Shown: positions 1-11,030 of the stretch, in pieces
Numbering within the stretch: position 1 is the first letter of the stretch
How the letters are laid out: each line of letters begins with the position of its first letter
Source: Bauldia sp.
GTDB taxonomy: Bacteria > Pseudomonadota > Alphaproteobacteria > Rhizobiales > Kaistiaceae
Reading direction: 5' to 3'
Length of the DNA: 58,405 bases
NCBI RefSeq assembly: GCF_020442045.1
Contig: NZ_JAGRLA010000058.1
Location: forward strand, 1-58,405
Position numbers and translations under genes: made by a program
The notes under the pieces: model-generated
What the model was told of the DNA's origin: nothing
Seen by the model: only the letters and a program-made list of their open reading frames with translations
Database searches by the model: none

Positions 1-212
1 TCGGCGGCAAGACCTTCGACAGCGACATGCCGCCGTTCGAGTTCCTGTCCGACGACGAGATCGCCGCGGTGATCGGCTATGTCCGATCGAGCTGGGGCAA
101 TGATGCGCTCAACACGGACGGAATGGCGGTCAGCGCGGCGGATGTCGCCGGTTTGCGGGACGAGGCCATGACGCCGGAAGACGTCCACGCCTATCGTCAG
201 TCGCTCCAGTAG
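1..212 (+). CDS. c-type cytochrome, C-terminal fragment
   Basis: The gene enters from the left edge, so only about the last 70 codons are present (reading frame starts at base 3). The residues MPPFEFLSDDEIAAVIGYVR look like the end of a class I cytochrome c: an MPP(F) segment that supplies the axial Met of haem iron, then the C-terminal helix ending in a Y-V-R-S-S-W-G-N type motif. The haem-attachment CXXCH lies outside the window. It would be a periplasmic electron carrier. The terminal ~30 residues extend past the usual helix. It is convergent with the cation transporter gene that ends 6 bases further on. Confidence 0.7.
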   Translation, partial: GGKTFDSDMPPFEFLSDDEIAAVIGYVRSSWGNDALNTDGMAVSAADVAGLRDEAMTPEDVHAYRQSLQ

Positions 213-218
213 CGGCGG

Positions 219-1181
219 TCAGCCGCCGTCGGTCTCGAGGCGGCGCTGCTCGGCGGCGACGGACTGCTGGTGGCCGCTGCGCGACTGGACCTCGATGAAG
301 ACGCGGCCGACGCTCGGAAACTGGTTCCGGATCGCGGTTTCGAGTGCCTGGATCGCTTCCTCGACCTTGCCGGCGGTGAGGTTGTCCTCGAAGTCGACGG
401 AGAGCGCGAGGAGGATATCCTCCGGCCCGCGGTGGAGGGTGCGCAGCTCGTTCATGCCCGAGACGGTCGGCGTCGCCAGCACGATGTTGCGGATCGTCTC
501 GACGATTTCGGGCGCCGCCGCCTCGCCGATCAGCAGGCCCTTGGTCTCGATGGCCAGGAAGATCGCGGCAAGCGCGAGGATGATGCCGATGCCGATCGAG
601 GCGGCGCCGTCGGCCCAGGCGATGCCGTAGGACGAGGCGAGGAAGACGCCGACAAAGGCGACGAGAAGGCCGAGCATCGCCGCCGTGTCCTCGAACAGAA
701 CGGTGAAGACGGTCGGGTCCTTCGACTGTCGCACCGCCGCGATCAGGCCCATCTTGCCGCGCGCCTTGTCGAAGCTGCGAAAGGCGATCGTCCAGGCGAC
801 CCCCTCGAAGACCATGGCAAGGGCCAGGACCACATAGTTGATGACCGGATCCTCCATCGGGTGGGGATCGAGGATCTTGGCGATGCCCTCGTAGAAGGAC
901 ACGCCGGCGCCGACCGCGAAGATCAGGATCGCGACGACGAAGGACCAGAAATAGAGTTCGGCGCCGTAGCCGAAGGGATGGCGGGCGTCCGCCGGCCGCG
1001 CGGCACGACGGATGCCGTAGAGGAGGAGCCCCTGGTTGCCGGTGTCGACCAGCGAGTGAATGCCCTCCGACATCATCGCCGACGACCCGGTCAGGCCGGC
1101 CGCGACGAACTTGGTCACCGCGATGAGGGCGTTGCCGGCAAGGGCGGCGTAGATGACGATCTTCGAGCCATGGGCGGCCAT
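219..1181 (-). CDS. cation diffusion facilitator family transporter
   Basis: A 320-residue inner-membrane protein of the CDF family, which exports divalent metals such as zinc, iron or manganese by proton antiport. The first TM segments carry the family metal-site pattern SEGIHSLVDTGNQ (H and D four residues apart). Several hydrophobic segments follow (GVFLASSYGIAWADGAASIG region), then a cytoplasmic C-terminal domain of about 90 residues. I chose the ATG at 1181 because GGAG lies 8-9 bases upstream and the family-like sequence starts there (MAAHGSKIVIYAALAGN). The frame stays open further upstream to 1322 but that part is not family-like and overlaps the divergent gene. Metal specificity cannot be read from the sequence. 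Confidence 0.85.
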   Translation of the reverse strand: MAAHGSKIVIYAALAGNALIAVTKFVAAGLTGSSAMMSEGIHSLVDTGNQGLLLYGIRRAARPADARHPFGYGAELYFWSFVVAILIFAVGAGVSFYEGIAKILDPHPMEDPVINYVVLALAMVFEGVAWTIAFRSFDKARGKMGLIAAVRQSKDPTVFTVLFEDTAAMLGLLVAFVGVFLASSYGIAWADGAASIGIGIILALAAIFLAIETKGLLIGEAAAPEIVETIRNIVLATPTVSGMNELRTLHRGPEDILLALSVDFEDNLTAGKVEEAIQALETAIRNQFPSVGRVFIEVQSRSGHQQSVAAEQRRLETDGG

Positions 1182-1266
1182 TCGCAAATTCTCCGGGGTG
1201 GTCGGACGGGCGACGGTCCCTAGATTCTCCGGGGACAGGCTTTCGGTGCAAGCGGGGAGGGAGTCA

Positions 1267-1644
1267 ATGCGCGCGGTCCTTCTGGCATTCCTGGTCTCGG
1301 GGCTCTGCGCGGCGCCCTCCATGGCCGGCGAGGCGGACGTCGTCGACGTCGTGGCGACGCAGGAGGCGGGAGGAACCTGGCGCTTCGACGTGACCGTGCG
1401 CCACGACGACGAGGGATGGGACCACTATGCCGACGCCTGGGAAATCCGGGGGGCCGACGGAACCGTCTATGGCACGAGAACCCTGCTCCATCCCCATGAA
1501 AACGAACAACCTTTTACCCGCAGCCTCGGCGGCGTGGCGATCCCGGAAGGTGTCGACGCGGTCGAGATCGCCGCCCATGACAGCGTCCATGCCTTTGGCG
1601 GCAGGACGATGCGCGTCACGCTGCGGGAGACGGCGGGCGATTAG
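1267..1644 (+). CDS. small secreted protein, function unknown
   Basis: A 125-residue protein with a clear Sec signal peptide (MRAVLLAFLVSGLCAAPSMA, cleavage expected before GEADV). The mature part is about 105 residues, predicted beta-rich, with no cysteine and a conserved-looking stretch ending in HDSVHAFGGRTM. It is probably periplasmic. The ATG at 1267 has a strong ribosome site (GGGGAGGGAG) just upstream; an in-frame upstream start would add sequence overlapping the divergent CDF gene. It resembles conserved alphaproteobacterial hypothetical proteins but I cannot name a family. Its stop overlaps the stop of the convergent marC gene by four bases. Confidence 0.7.
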   Translation: MRAVLLAFLVSGLCAAPSMAGEADVVDVVATQEAGGTWRFDVTVRHDDEGWDHYADAWEIRGADGTVYGTRTLLHPHENEQPFTRSLGGVAIPEGVDAVEIAAHDSVHAFGGRTMRVTLRETAGD

Positions 1645-2273
1645 GCTGACTTCGCTATCTGGGTGGCGAAGGCGAGGACGCCCTCGCTGACGAACTGGAT
1701 CGCCAATGCGGCGAGGATGACGCCGAGCAGCCGGCTCGCGACAACCCGCCCGATGCTGCCGAGCCAGCGATCGATTCGCTCCGACGTCATCAGGACCGTG
1801 TAGATCAGGCCCATCAACACGACGATGATGCCGACCAGGGCAACGAGGTCGATCCAGGTGTCGCGGTGGGTGGTGAGGAGGATGGTCGCCGAGATGGCGC
1901 CCGGACCAGCCATCATCGGGATGGCCAGCGGGAAGACGGCGATCTGGGTGAGGCCCGTGTCGCTGTCCGTGTCCTGGGGCGCATCCGCCGGCTTGCCGGA
2001 ATCGAACACCATCCGGAAGGCGATGGCGAAGAGGAGGAGGCCGCCGGCAACCTCGAAGGCCTGAATCGTGATGCCGAAGAACTTGATGATGTCGTCGCCG
2101 AAAAGGGCGAAAGCGATGAGGATCGGCCCGGCGATCAGGACCGAACGGAGGGCGACGAGCCTGCGGGAGGCGTCGGACATGCCGGCGGTGACGACGATGA
2201 AAAGCGGGACGATGCTGATCGGATCGGCGGTTACGAACAGCGTGACGAAGGAATGGATGAGTTTCTCAAGCAT
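1641..2273 (-). CDS. MarC family integral membrane protein
   Basis: A 210-residue polytopic inner-membrane protein of the MarC (UPF0056) family, about six TM helices. The N-terminus LFVTADPISIVPLFI matches the family pattern in which a D-P pair sits in the first helix, and GPGAISATI in the middle is the repeated family motif. E. coli MarC was first linked to multiple antibiotic resistance but later work did not support that, so the function is open. The start is an ATG at 2273 with only a weak purine-rich site upstream. It lies 43 bases downstream of trkH on the same strand and could be cotranscribed. Confidence 0.85.
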   Translation of the reverse strand: MLEKLIHSFVTLFVTADPISIVPLFIVVTAGMSDASRRLVALRSVLIAGPILIAFALFGDDIIKFFGITIQAFEVAGGLLLFAIAFRMVFDSGKPADAPQDTDSDTGLTQIAVFPLAIPMMAGPGAISATILLTTHRDTWIDLVALVGIIVVLMGLIYTVLMTSERIDRWLGSIGRVVASRLLGVILAALAIQFVSEGVLAFATQIAKSA

Positions 2274-2315
2274 GGAACCCGATCATGATTCGCGGTCAGG
2301 GGCGCTGGCGCGCGG

Positions 2316-3761
2316 TCAGCGGTAGAAGCTCGGGAAGAGCAGGAGCAGCACGCTGAGGATCTCCAGCCGGCCCATCACCATGGCGATGGACAGGATGATC
2401 TTCGCGGCGTCCGGCAGGCTGGAGAAATTGCCGGCCGGGCCGATCACGTCGCCGATGCCGGGGCCGACATTGCTGACGGCGGTCGCGGCGGCGGAGAGGG
2501 CGGTCCGCGGGTCGAGGCCGAGGATCGACAGGGCGATCGAAATGGCGACGATCGACGCCAGATAGAGGAAGACGAAGACCGCAACCGAGCCGACCTGTTC
2601 GTCCGAGACAAGACGGCCGCCATAACGCAGGGGCACGACCGCGTGGGGGTGGATCGAGCTGCCGACGTGGCGCGCGACGACCCGCGAGGCCATCTGGAAG
2701 CGGAAAATCTTCAGGCCGCCGGCGGTCGAGCCGGTGCAGCCGCCGACGAAGGTGAGGGCGAAGAACCAGACCGCGGCGAAGGTTCCCCAGGTCAGATAGT
2801 CCTGGGAAGCGAAGCCGGTCGTGGTGACGACCGAGACGATGTTGAAAGCCGATTCGGTCAGCGCATCGCCGACATTGAAGGCGCGGCTCGTCACCAGCCA
2901 GGCCGAGAAGAGCACGACCATGGCGGCGATGGTCAGCAGGAAGGCCTCGACCTGCGGATCCATGCGCTCGCGCAGGCTGCCGCGCTGCATGAAGCGCAGA
3001 TAGGCGAGAAAGGGCATCGCCGCGAGCAGCATGAAGACGACCGCCGCCCACCTCAGCGCCGGGCTCTTGAAGTAGCCGAAGGAGGCGTCGTGGGTCGAGA
3101 ATCCGCCTGTCGGCAGGGTGGTCAATGCATGATTGAGGGCATCGAAGGCGCTCATGCCGAGAAGGTTATAGACAAGGAAGCAAAGGACGGTGAGGCCGAC
3201 GTAAATCTCCGCGACCGCCATGGCGATCGACCGGGCACGCGGCATCCGCTTGTCGGAACGGTCCGAGAATTCGAGCCGGAAGAGCTGCATGCCGCCGATC
3301 TTGAGGAAAGGCAGGATGACAATGGCGAAGCCGATGATGCCCATGCCGCCGATCCACTGGCTGAAGGAGCGCCAGAGGAGGAGCGAATGGGGAAGCTTGT
3401 CGAGGCCGGAGAGCACGGTGGCGCCGGTCGTGGTCAGGCCGGACGCCGCCTCGAAATAGGCGTCGACCGGCGAGAGGTCCAGCGGATCGGCGAGGTAGGG
3501 CAGGGCGATGAAACAGGGGACCGCGAACCAGGCGAGCACGGTGAGGAAGGTCGCATCGCGGAAGTGGAGCTCGAAGGTGCGCCCCATGGTCGACAGGATA
3601 CACGTCCCGCCGATGCCGGCGGTGATTGCCGCATCTTCCGCGAAAAGCGGTGCCAGTCCGTCTCCGGTGGTCAGCGAAAAGAGCGCGACGCCGACCGCGC
3701 CGACAGACAGCGCCAGGAGAATCCAGCCAAGTGTAAGTATCGCCGGCCAGCCCTTGAGCAA
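2316..3761 (-). CDS. trkH: TrkH-type potassium uptake protein
   Basis: The membrane subunit of a Trk/Ktr potassium uptake system; it needs a cytoplasmic TrkA-type nucleotide-binding partner, not seen in this window. The protein has the four-fold M-P-M repeat of the SKT superfamily, with glycine-containing filter segments such as SGLTTTGAT, LTTLPTGGFST and VVTTTGFAS, and a final VSNVGPGIG. I chose a TTG start at 3761 (481 residues, near E. coli TrkH at 483) because GGGAG lies 7 bases upstream. A GTG at 3815 would add 18 residues but has no ribosome site. Confidence 0.88.
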   Translation of the reverse strand: MLKGWPAILTLGWILLALSVGAVGVALFSLTTGDGLAPLFAEDAAITAGIGGTCILSTMGRTFELHFRDATFLTVLAWFAVPCFIALPYLADPLDLSPVDAYFEAASGLTTTGATVLSGLDKLPHSLLLWRSFSQWIGGMGIIGFAIVILPFLKIGGMQLFRLEFSDRSDKRMPRARSIAMAVAEIYVGLTVLCFLVYNLLGMSAFDALNHALTTLPTGGFSTHDASFGYFKSPALRWAAVVFMLLAAMPFLAYLRFMQRGSLRERMDPQVEAFLLTIAAMVVLFSAWLVTSRAFNVGDALTESAFNIVSVVTTTGFASQDYLTWGTFAAVWFFALTFVGGCTGSTAGGLKIFRFQMASRVVARHVGSSIHPHAVVPLRYGGRLVSDEQVGSVAVFVFLYLASIVAISIALSILGLDPRTALSAAATAVSNVGPGIGDVIGPAGNFSSLPDAAKIILSIAMVMGRLEILSVLLLLFPSFYR

Positions 3762-3985
3762 GTCCGACTCCCGGAAAAGCCGCGACCGAAAATGCCGCGG
3801 CGCGGGTGGTATCACAACGCGGCGGCGGCGGCCAACCGGGAGATTCGGGCGAAGGTTCTTTCCGCCGGTGGTGATGTGACGCGCACGCCAGACGATCCGG
3901 TCAACCGATGAAGGCAGCCGGCACCGTTTCGCCGGGGACGCGAAGCGGCTAGACTGGAGAAAACCGATCCCTGACAGGAGAGAGC

Positions 3986-4210
3986 ATGTCCAAATACGTC
4001 ACTGCAATCATCGTTGCCGCGACGATCATCGCCACAGCCGCCCCGGTGCTGGCCAACAACGGCTACACGTCACGCACCCGGCACCAGGCATGGCGGGGGA
4101 TCAACCAGAATCCCTGGGATTTCGTGAATTGCTTCATCTGGAGCCCGAAGCACAAGAACTATTTCTGGATCTGCGGCAAACCCTATCCCGCCGGATTCGC
4201 GCATCCCTAG
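3986..4210 (+). CDS. small secreted protein, function unknown
   Basis: A 74-residue protein with a signal peptide (MSKYVTAIIVAATIIATAAP, cleavage after ...VLA) and a mature peptide of about 50 residues rich in aromatic residues and Pro, with two cysteines (in FVNCFIW and WICGKP) that could form a disulphide. A strong ribosome site (ACAGGAGAGAG) precedes the ATG. It probably acts in the periplasm or is exported. It stands alone between the divergent trkH and the convergent min operon. I do not recognise a family. Confidence 0.65.
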   Translation: MSKYVTAIIVAATIIATAAPVLANNGYTSRTRHQAWRGINQNPWDFVNCFIWSPKHKNYFWICGKPYPAGFAHP

Positions 4211-4241
4211 CCTTTCGGCGCGGGATTTGCCGGGCCGGCGC

Positions 4242-4508
4242 CTATGCGGCGGCGGCCCGCGGCGGTTCCATTGTCGACAATTCGATATCGACGCTGAGTG
4301 TCGAGGTGCTGCCGTCGCGATCGGCGCGCACGTTGACCTTGCCGGGATCGACCGGGACATGCTTGCGGATGACGGCGAGGATTTCCTCGCGCAACACCGC
4401 GACCAGATCCGGTCTTCCGGTCATCGCCCGCTCGTGGGCCAGAAGGACCTTCAGCCGATCCCTGGCCACCGGCGCCGAGCGCCGGAGTCTGAAGAAACGC
4501 AAAATCAT
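4242..4508 (-). CDS. minE: cell division topological specificity factor MinE
   Basis: An 88-residue MinE, which stimulates the MinD ATPase and drives the pole-to-pole oscillation that keeps the Z-ring at midcell. The N-terminal amphipathic/anti-MinCD segment is seen as ARDRLKVLLAHERA, followed by the dimerisation domain with DLVAVLREEILAVIRKHV and the terminal beta strands. It is the last gene of minCDE. Its ATG overlaps the minD stop as TGATG, a sign of translational coupling. Length and order match other alphaproteobacteria that have Min. Confidence 0.95.
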   Translation of the reverse strand: MILRFFRLRRSAPVARDRLKVLLAHERAMTGRPDLVAVLREEILAVIRKHVPVDPGKVNVRADRDGSTSTLSVDIELSTMEPPRAAAA

Positions 4509-5320
4509 CAGGCTGCCCTCCGGAACAGGCCTCCGAACAAACTCCTCCTGACGGTCGGAACCGCCAGATCGACGCTCTCGCCCTTGATCCGCCTGGCCGC
4601 ATCGGCATAGGCGCGGGCGGAATCGCTCGACGGGTCGGCAAGCACCACCGGCATGCCGATGTTGGACGCCTTCAGCACCGACTGGCTCTCCGGCACGATG
4701 CCGATCAGCGGCAATGACAGGATTTCCAGCACGTCGTCGATCGCGAGCATGTCGCCGCGGGCGGCGCGGGTCGGGTCGAAGCGGGTGATCAGGACGTGCT
4801 TTTCCATCGCCTCGCCCTGTTCGGTGCGTCTTGTCCGGGCGTCGAGGAGGCCGATGATGCGGTCCGAATCGCGGACCGAGGAAACCTCCGGATTGGTCAC
4901 CACAATCGCCATGTCGGCGTGCCGCATCGCCAGGATGGCGCCGCGCTCGATGCCGGCCGGGCTGTCGCAGATGACCCAGTCGAAGGTCTCGCGCAGCGAA
5001 CCGACGACGTCCTCGACGCCTTCCTCGGTCAGCGCGTCCTTGTCGCGGGTCTGGGAGGCGGCGAGCAGGTGCAGCGTCTCGATCCGCTTGTCGCGGATCA
5101 GGGCCTGGGAAAGCTTGGCCTGGCCCTGGATGACGTTGACGAAGTCATAGACGACGCGTCGCTCGGCGCCGAGCACCAGGTCGAGATTGCGCAGCCCGAC
5201 GTCGAAATCGACCAGCGCCACCGAATCGCCCGTCTGGGCGAGAGCGGCGCCGATGGCCGCCGAAGACGTCGTCTTGCCAACGCCGCCTTTACCGGAAGTG
5301 ACTACGATTACCGTCCCCAT
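4508..5320 (-). CDS. minD: septum site-determining ATPase MinD
   Basis: A 270-residue MinD of the ParA/MinD deviant Walker family. The deviant P-loop is KGGVGKT at residues 11-17, with the second signature lysine at 11. The switch-II D-S-P-A-G motif is present (VICDSPAGIERGA). The C-terminus RRSLFGGLFRRAA is an amphipathic membrane-targeting helix that ties ATP-bound MinD to the inner membrane. It recruits MinC to inhibit FtsZ and is cycled by MinE. It lies 18 bases after minC and overlaps minE by one base. Confidence 0.97.
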   Translation of the reverse strand: MGTVIVVTSGKGGVGKTTSSAAIGAALAQTGDSVALVDFDVGLRNLDLVLGAERRVVYDFVNVIQGQAKLSQALIRDKRIETLHLLAASQTRDKDALTEEGVEDVVGSLRETFDWVICDSPAGIERGAILAMRHADMAIVVTNPEVSSVRDSDRIIGLLDARTRRTEQGEAMEKHVLITRFDPTRAARGDMLAIDDVLEILSLPLIGIVPESQSVLKASNIGMPVVLADPSSDSARAYADAARRIKGESVDLAVPTVRRSLFGGLFRRAA

Positions 5321-5338
5321 CTTTGCCCCTTCTCCTTG

Positions 5339-6043
5339 CTAGTCGAGAATATCGGTCACGATCGCGTCATTCTTCAGCCGGATCTGGACCGGCTTGCCGA
5401 TCAGGTCAGGCGGTGTCTGCTCCGCGGTCATGTAGCTGCCGTCGATCGAGACCAGCTCGGCCTGGAATTTCCGGCAGAAGATCAGCGCGCCGGGATTGCC
5501 GGTGGCGCCGGCGAGGGCGCGGCCTCTCAGCGTGCCATAGACATGGACCGAGCCGCCGGCGATCACCTCGGCGCCGGACGAAACCGAGCCAAGGACGATC
5601 ACGTCGCCTTCGGGATGGAAGATCGTCTGGCCGGAGCGCACCGGCCGGTCGATGATCGACGAGCCTCTCGACGATGCCGCGGCGCGCGGCTGAGCCGGCG
5701 CCCTGGCGCCTGGGAAGTCGACGACCTTGCCGGATTCCTTGCCGCTGCCGAGGGGAGCAAGCGACGGGTCAAGCCAGGCCGGATCGACGCCTTCGACCGC
5801 GATGACCCGGATGTTGCGGATCTTCAGCGCGTCGATGATCGCGTTGGTCTCGTTCCGATCGGGGGCGAGCCTTGCCAGATTGAGCACGACCGGACGGTTG
5901 GCGAAGAAGGCGAGGGACTGGCGCGCCACCGCGTCGAGGTCGTCCAGCCATCCGGCGACCGGTGGCATGGGTTCCAGCACGAAAGCGAGGAAGGAGCGGC
6001 CGGCGAGGCGAATTCCGGAACTGGCGGCGAGAGCGAGTGACAC
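5339..6043 (-). CDS. minC: septum site-determining protein MinC
   Basis: A 234-residue MinC, the FtsZ polymerisation inhibitor. The N-terminal FtsZ-interacting domain occupies roughly residues 1-105. After a Pro/Ala-rich linker comes the C-terminal beta-helix, seen as EGDVIVLGSVSSGAEVIAGG and HVYGTLRGRALAGA, which binds MinD. The start codon is GTG at 6043 with no good ribosome site, so the exact start is less sure than the gene. It is the first gene of minCDE, and the upstream region carries CtrA-like boxes (6051-6064 and 6096-6110). Confidence 0.93.
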   Translation of the reverse strand: MSLALAASSGIRLAGRSFLAFVLEPMPPVAGWLDDLDAVARQSLAFFANRPVVLNLARLAPDRNETNAIIDALKIRNIRVIAVEGVDPAWLDPSLAPLGSGKESGKVVDFPGARAPAQPRAAASSRGSSIIDRPVRSGQTIFHPEGDVIVLGSVSSGAEVIAGGSVHVYGTLRGRALAGATGNPGALIFCRKFQAELVSIDGSYMTAEQTPPDLIGKPVQIRLKNDAIVTDILD

Positions 6044-6050
6044 GGTGCTG

Positions 6051-6110
6051 TTAACCGGAGTTAATGAACGGTTACATGTTGTCGCCGCGCTATGGTTAAC
6101 GAGTGGTTAA
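6051..6110 (-). promoter_or_regulatory. CtrA-like boxes upstream of minCDE
   Basis: Two candidate CtrA sites lie just upstream of minC. TTAA-N7-TTAA (6096-6110) matches the full CtrA consensus spacing exactly, and TTAA-N6-TTAA (6051-6064) is one base short. Further GTTAAC words occur nearby (about 6202). CtrA is the cell-cycle master response regulator in alphaproteobacteria. CtrA control of min genes has been reported in Sinorhizobium; here it is inferred from sequence alone. Confidence 0.5.
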
Positions 6111-6266
6111 GGGAAGCGGCCGTGATCGCGCTTTTCTCCGGTTTCCGGAGCGCCATGCCGGTTGTGAGCGACGGGCGGCGACATCCTGCCCAGGCGGGAC
6201 GGTTAACGATCCCGGCGCGGAGTGGTAGGGGTTGGGGCGCGCGCGGACCGACGACGGGGAACAGCG

Positions 6267-6875
6267 ATGGAACCGATCGATCTCTGGTTTTCGATTGGCA
6301 GCACCTACAGCTTCCTGACCATCATGCGGCTGAGAGAAATCGAGGCGGCGCACGGCGTCTCCTTCAACTGGCGGCCGTTCAGCGTCCGCGCCATCATGAG
6401 GGAGATGGACAACATCCCGTTCGCCGACAAGCCGGTCAAAGCCCGGTACATGTGGCGGGATATCGAACGCCGCGCCGCCAGATACGGGCTCAGGGCCCGG
6501 CTGCCGGCGCCTTATCCGCTCGAAGAATTCGACCTGGCGAATCGCGTCGCGATCGTCGGCCGGGACGAAGGGTGGTGTCGGGATTACGTCGTGGCGACCT
6601 ATCGCCGGTGGTTCGAGGAGGGCCAGCCGGCGGGAAGCGAACCGAATCTCAGCGGGAGCCTGACCGAGATCGGCCAAGACCCCGAGGCAGTGATCGAGCG
6701 GGCACGGTCGGACGAGACCGAGGCGGCCTATCTCGCGGCCACCGACGAGGCGCGTTCGCTCGGCATCTTCGGCTCGCCCAGCTTTGTCGTCGCCGGCGAA
6801 CTGTTCTGGGGCGACGACAGGCTGGACGACGCGATCACCTGGCGAAAGGCTGTATCCGACGCGGCCGGATCCTAG
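6267..6875 (+). CDS. 2-hydroxychromene-2-carboxylate isomerase family (DsbA-fold) protein
   Basis: A 202-residue thioredoxin-fold protein of the kappa-GST/HCCA isomerase group. The N-terminal strand-turn WFSIGSTYSFL carries the serine that binds the glutathione thiol in this family instead of a CXXC motif. The C-terminal motif GIFGSPSFVVAGELFWGDDR matches the family pattern G-[IV]-F-G-x-P-[ST]-F-V ending in FWG-x-DRL. Members isomerise 2-hydroxychromene-2-carboxylate in naphthalene breakdown or act as glutathione-dependent redox enzymes, so the substrate is unknown. The ATG at 6267 begins the family-like sequence. It stands alone and is divergent from minC. Confidence 0.8.
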   Translation: MEPIDLWFSIGSTYSFLTIMRLREIEAAHGVSFNWRPFSVRAIMREMDNIPFADKPVKARYMWRDIERRAARYGLRARLPAPYPLEEFDLANRVAIVGRDEGWCRDYVVATYRRWFEEGQPAGSEPNLSGSLTEIGQDPEAVIERARSDETEAAYLAATDEARSLGIFGSPSFVVAGELFWGDDRLDDAITWRKAVSDAAGS

Positions 6876-6894
6876 AGAGGCGGAGCGGACCGGA

Positions 6895-7251
6895 TCAGGG
6901 GATCGCCTTCGGCGGCGGGGGCGGCGGCTCGCCCCGGACCTCGACGAGATGGAAGACGAGGCGTTCGCCGTCGATGACGATGGTGATCTGCTCTTCGCCG
7001 GAGGAGACGATCTCGGCCGGCCGGGTAGCGGTCGCCTCGATCACCCGCATGCCGGAGGAAAGGGAAAAGGCGGCCTCGTCGGTCTTGGCGGGGCGGCGAT
7101 CGCCCCAGGTGATGGTGAAGGGCTGGCCGTTCAGCATGATCGCCATGTCGACGTCCACCGCGCCGAGAAGGTGATCCCGGAGCTGGCGGACGGCACGGCG
7201 GAAGGAGGTTTCGTCGCCGCGCGCGTCGGGAAGGACAAGATCGGTCGTCAT
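6895..7251 (-). CDS. hypothetical protein
   Basis: A 118-residue soluble protein with an alpha-helical N-terminal half (DETSFRRAVRQLRDHLLGAV), a beta-rich second half (EEQITIVIDGERLVFHLVEV), and a proline run near the end. No signal peptide or TM segment is seen. The start is uncertain: ATG at 7251 is chosen, but an in-frame TTG at 7281 would abut the upstream gene's stop. It is the second gene of a probable two-gene operon with 7282-7701. I do not recognise a family. Confidence 0.55.
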   Translation of the reverse strand: MTTDLVLPDARGDETSFRRAVRQLRDHLLGAVDVDMAIMLNGQPFTITWGDRRPAKTDEAAFSLSSGMRVIEATATRPAEIVSSGEEQITIVIDGERLVFHLVEVRGEPPPPPPKAIP

Positions 7252-7281
7252 TGCCTTGTTATGGGCCCCCAGGGACGACAA

Positions 7282-7701
7282 TCAAAGCAGCGGGACGGCG
7301 GCGGCGGCGAGCACGGCGACGACAAGTATGCCGAGGAGGACCAGAAACAGGGTCTTCCGCTCGAAGTGGCGGGTTTCGAAGGTGATCGCGACGTCTTCCC
7401 GCGGCGTCACATAGATTGCGTAGTCGACGTCGGCGAAGCCCTTGGCGAAGCTCTGCCGGGCCGACAGGGGGCTGGTTTCCGGCGCCTTGCGCGCGAACCA
7501 GCGGCGGCGGACGACCTCCACGGTACCGTCAGGCGGCCCGCCGCCGGAGGGCCGTTCCGCCGTGAATACCACTCTTTGCGGGATGCTGTCGGAGACGATG
7601 TGGAGGATCCTGGTCCGTTCCCCGGACGGGGCGATCAACCGTTTCACCGCGCTCCTTTCCCCGCCGACTTCGGGCCGCTCTGGATTTGACCGTTCAGGCA
7701 T
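7282..7701 (-). CDS. tail-anchored membrane protein, function unknown
   Basis: A 139-residue protein with a basic soluble N-terminal part and a single strong TM helix at the very C-terminus (LFLVLLGILVVAVLAAAAVP), so it is probably tail-anchored in the inner membrane. The ATG at 7699-7701 is the first Met after a non-coding-like stretch. No clear ribosome site is seen. It sits 111 bases upstream of gyrA on the opposite strand and directly upstream of the hypothetical gene at 6895-7251. No family is recognised. Confidence 0.5.
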   Translation of the reverse strand: MPERSNPERPEVGGERSAVKRLIAPSGERTRILHIVSDSIPQRVVFTAERPSGGGPPDGTVEVVRRRWFARKAPETSPLSARQSFAKGFADVDYAIYVTPREDVAITFETRHFERKTLFLVLLGILVVAVLAAAAVPLL

Positions 7702-7747
7702 TTGAAAAATAACAGGAATTCGCTTCCATTCACAGCCGGCTTGGGCC

Positions 7748-7776
7748 TTGTAACTTTGCCGGCGAATGCCTAGGTT
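7748..7776 (+). promoter_or_regulatory. possible sigma-70-type promoter of gyrA
   Basis: TTGTAA (7748-7753), a 17-base spacer, then TAGGTT (7771-7776), ending 36 bases before the gyrA TTG start. The -10 is imperfect, so this is a plausible but unproven promoter. Confidence 0.3.
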
Positions 7777-7812
7777 CCGGGAGCAGTTTGTGACTGATTC
7801 CCGAGCACCCAA

Positions 7813-10569
<2,757 letters not shown>

Positions 10570-10594
10570 CAACCCGGGTTCGAGATCGGGCCGG

Positions 10595-10636
10595 GCGGAA
10601 AAGAAATGAGCCGCCGGGTGGGGCTGCCGGCGGCTC
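10595..10636 (-). terminator. Rho-independent terminator
   Basis: A perfect 10-bp inverted repeat, GAGCCGCCGG (10608-10617) and CCGGCGGCTC (10627-10636), with a 9-base loop. Read on the minus strand it is followed by ATTTCTTTTCC, so it should end transcripts of the small secreted protein at 10678-10914. It lies 38 bases after the gyrA stop and may act in both directions, although the plus side lacks a T-run. Confidence 0.65.
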
Positions 10637-10677
10637 AGGCTGGGGTCTTGGGAGTCAGGTCTTCAAAAGTCTTTCGG

Positions 10678-10914
10678 TCAGTTCGAGGCCGTCAGGGTGA
10701 CGGGAACGCGCTGAAGCACCGAAACCTGGTCGCCGCGCGACTCGATCGTGATGTAGCGCGTCTCGGCCGGGGCTTCGGCGGCGACCTCGAGGCGATCCGA
10801 CTTCGCGGCCGCGACAGGGGCGCCCGAGTCGAGGATCGCAGCGCCGGCGAAGGCGACGGCCACCGTCGCGGCCAGGCTCGTCGCTGCGATCGCGGTGTGG
10901 ACCAGAATGTTCAT
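10678..10914 (-). CDS. small secreted protein, function unknown
   Basis: A 78-residue protein with a signal-peptide-like or anchor N-terminus (MNILVHTAIAATSLAATVAV) and a short hydrophilic tail ending in RVPVTLTASN. A strong ribosome site (AGGAGAG) precedes the ATG at 10914. Its hydrophobic N-terminus resembles that of its neighbour at 11031-11306 in length and composition, so the two may be diverged duplicates. It is probably periplasmic or membrane-anchored. No family is recognised. It ends at a good terminator. Confidence 0.6.
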   Translation of the reverse strand: MNILVHTAIAATSLAATVAVAFAGAAILDSGAPVAAAKSDRLEVAAEAPAETRYITIESRGDQVSVLQRVPVTLTASN

Positions 10915-11030
10915 TTGCTTCTCTCCTGACGGAAGCTGACCTCTATTCGTCGGATACTGCTCTTTCCCGACTGAACCGCGGCCATTCGCTCCGTTCATCT
11001 GGCGTTCAGGGTGCCGTGGTCGCCGACCGG

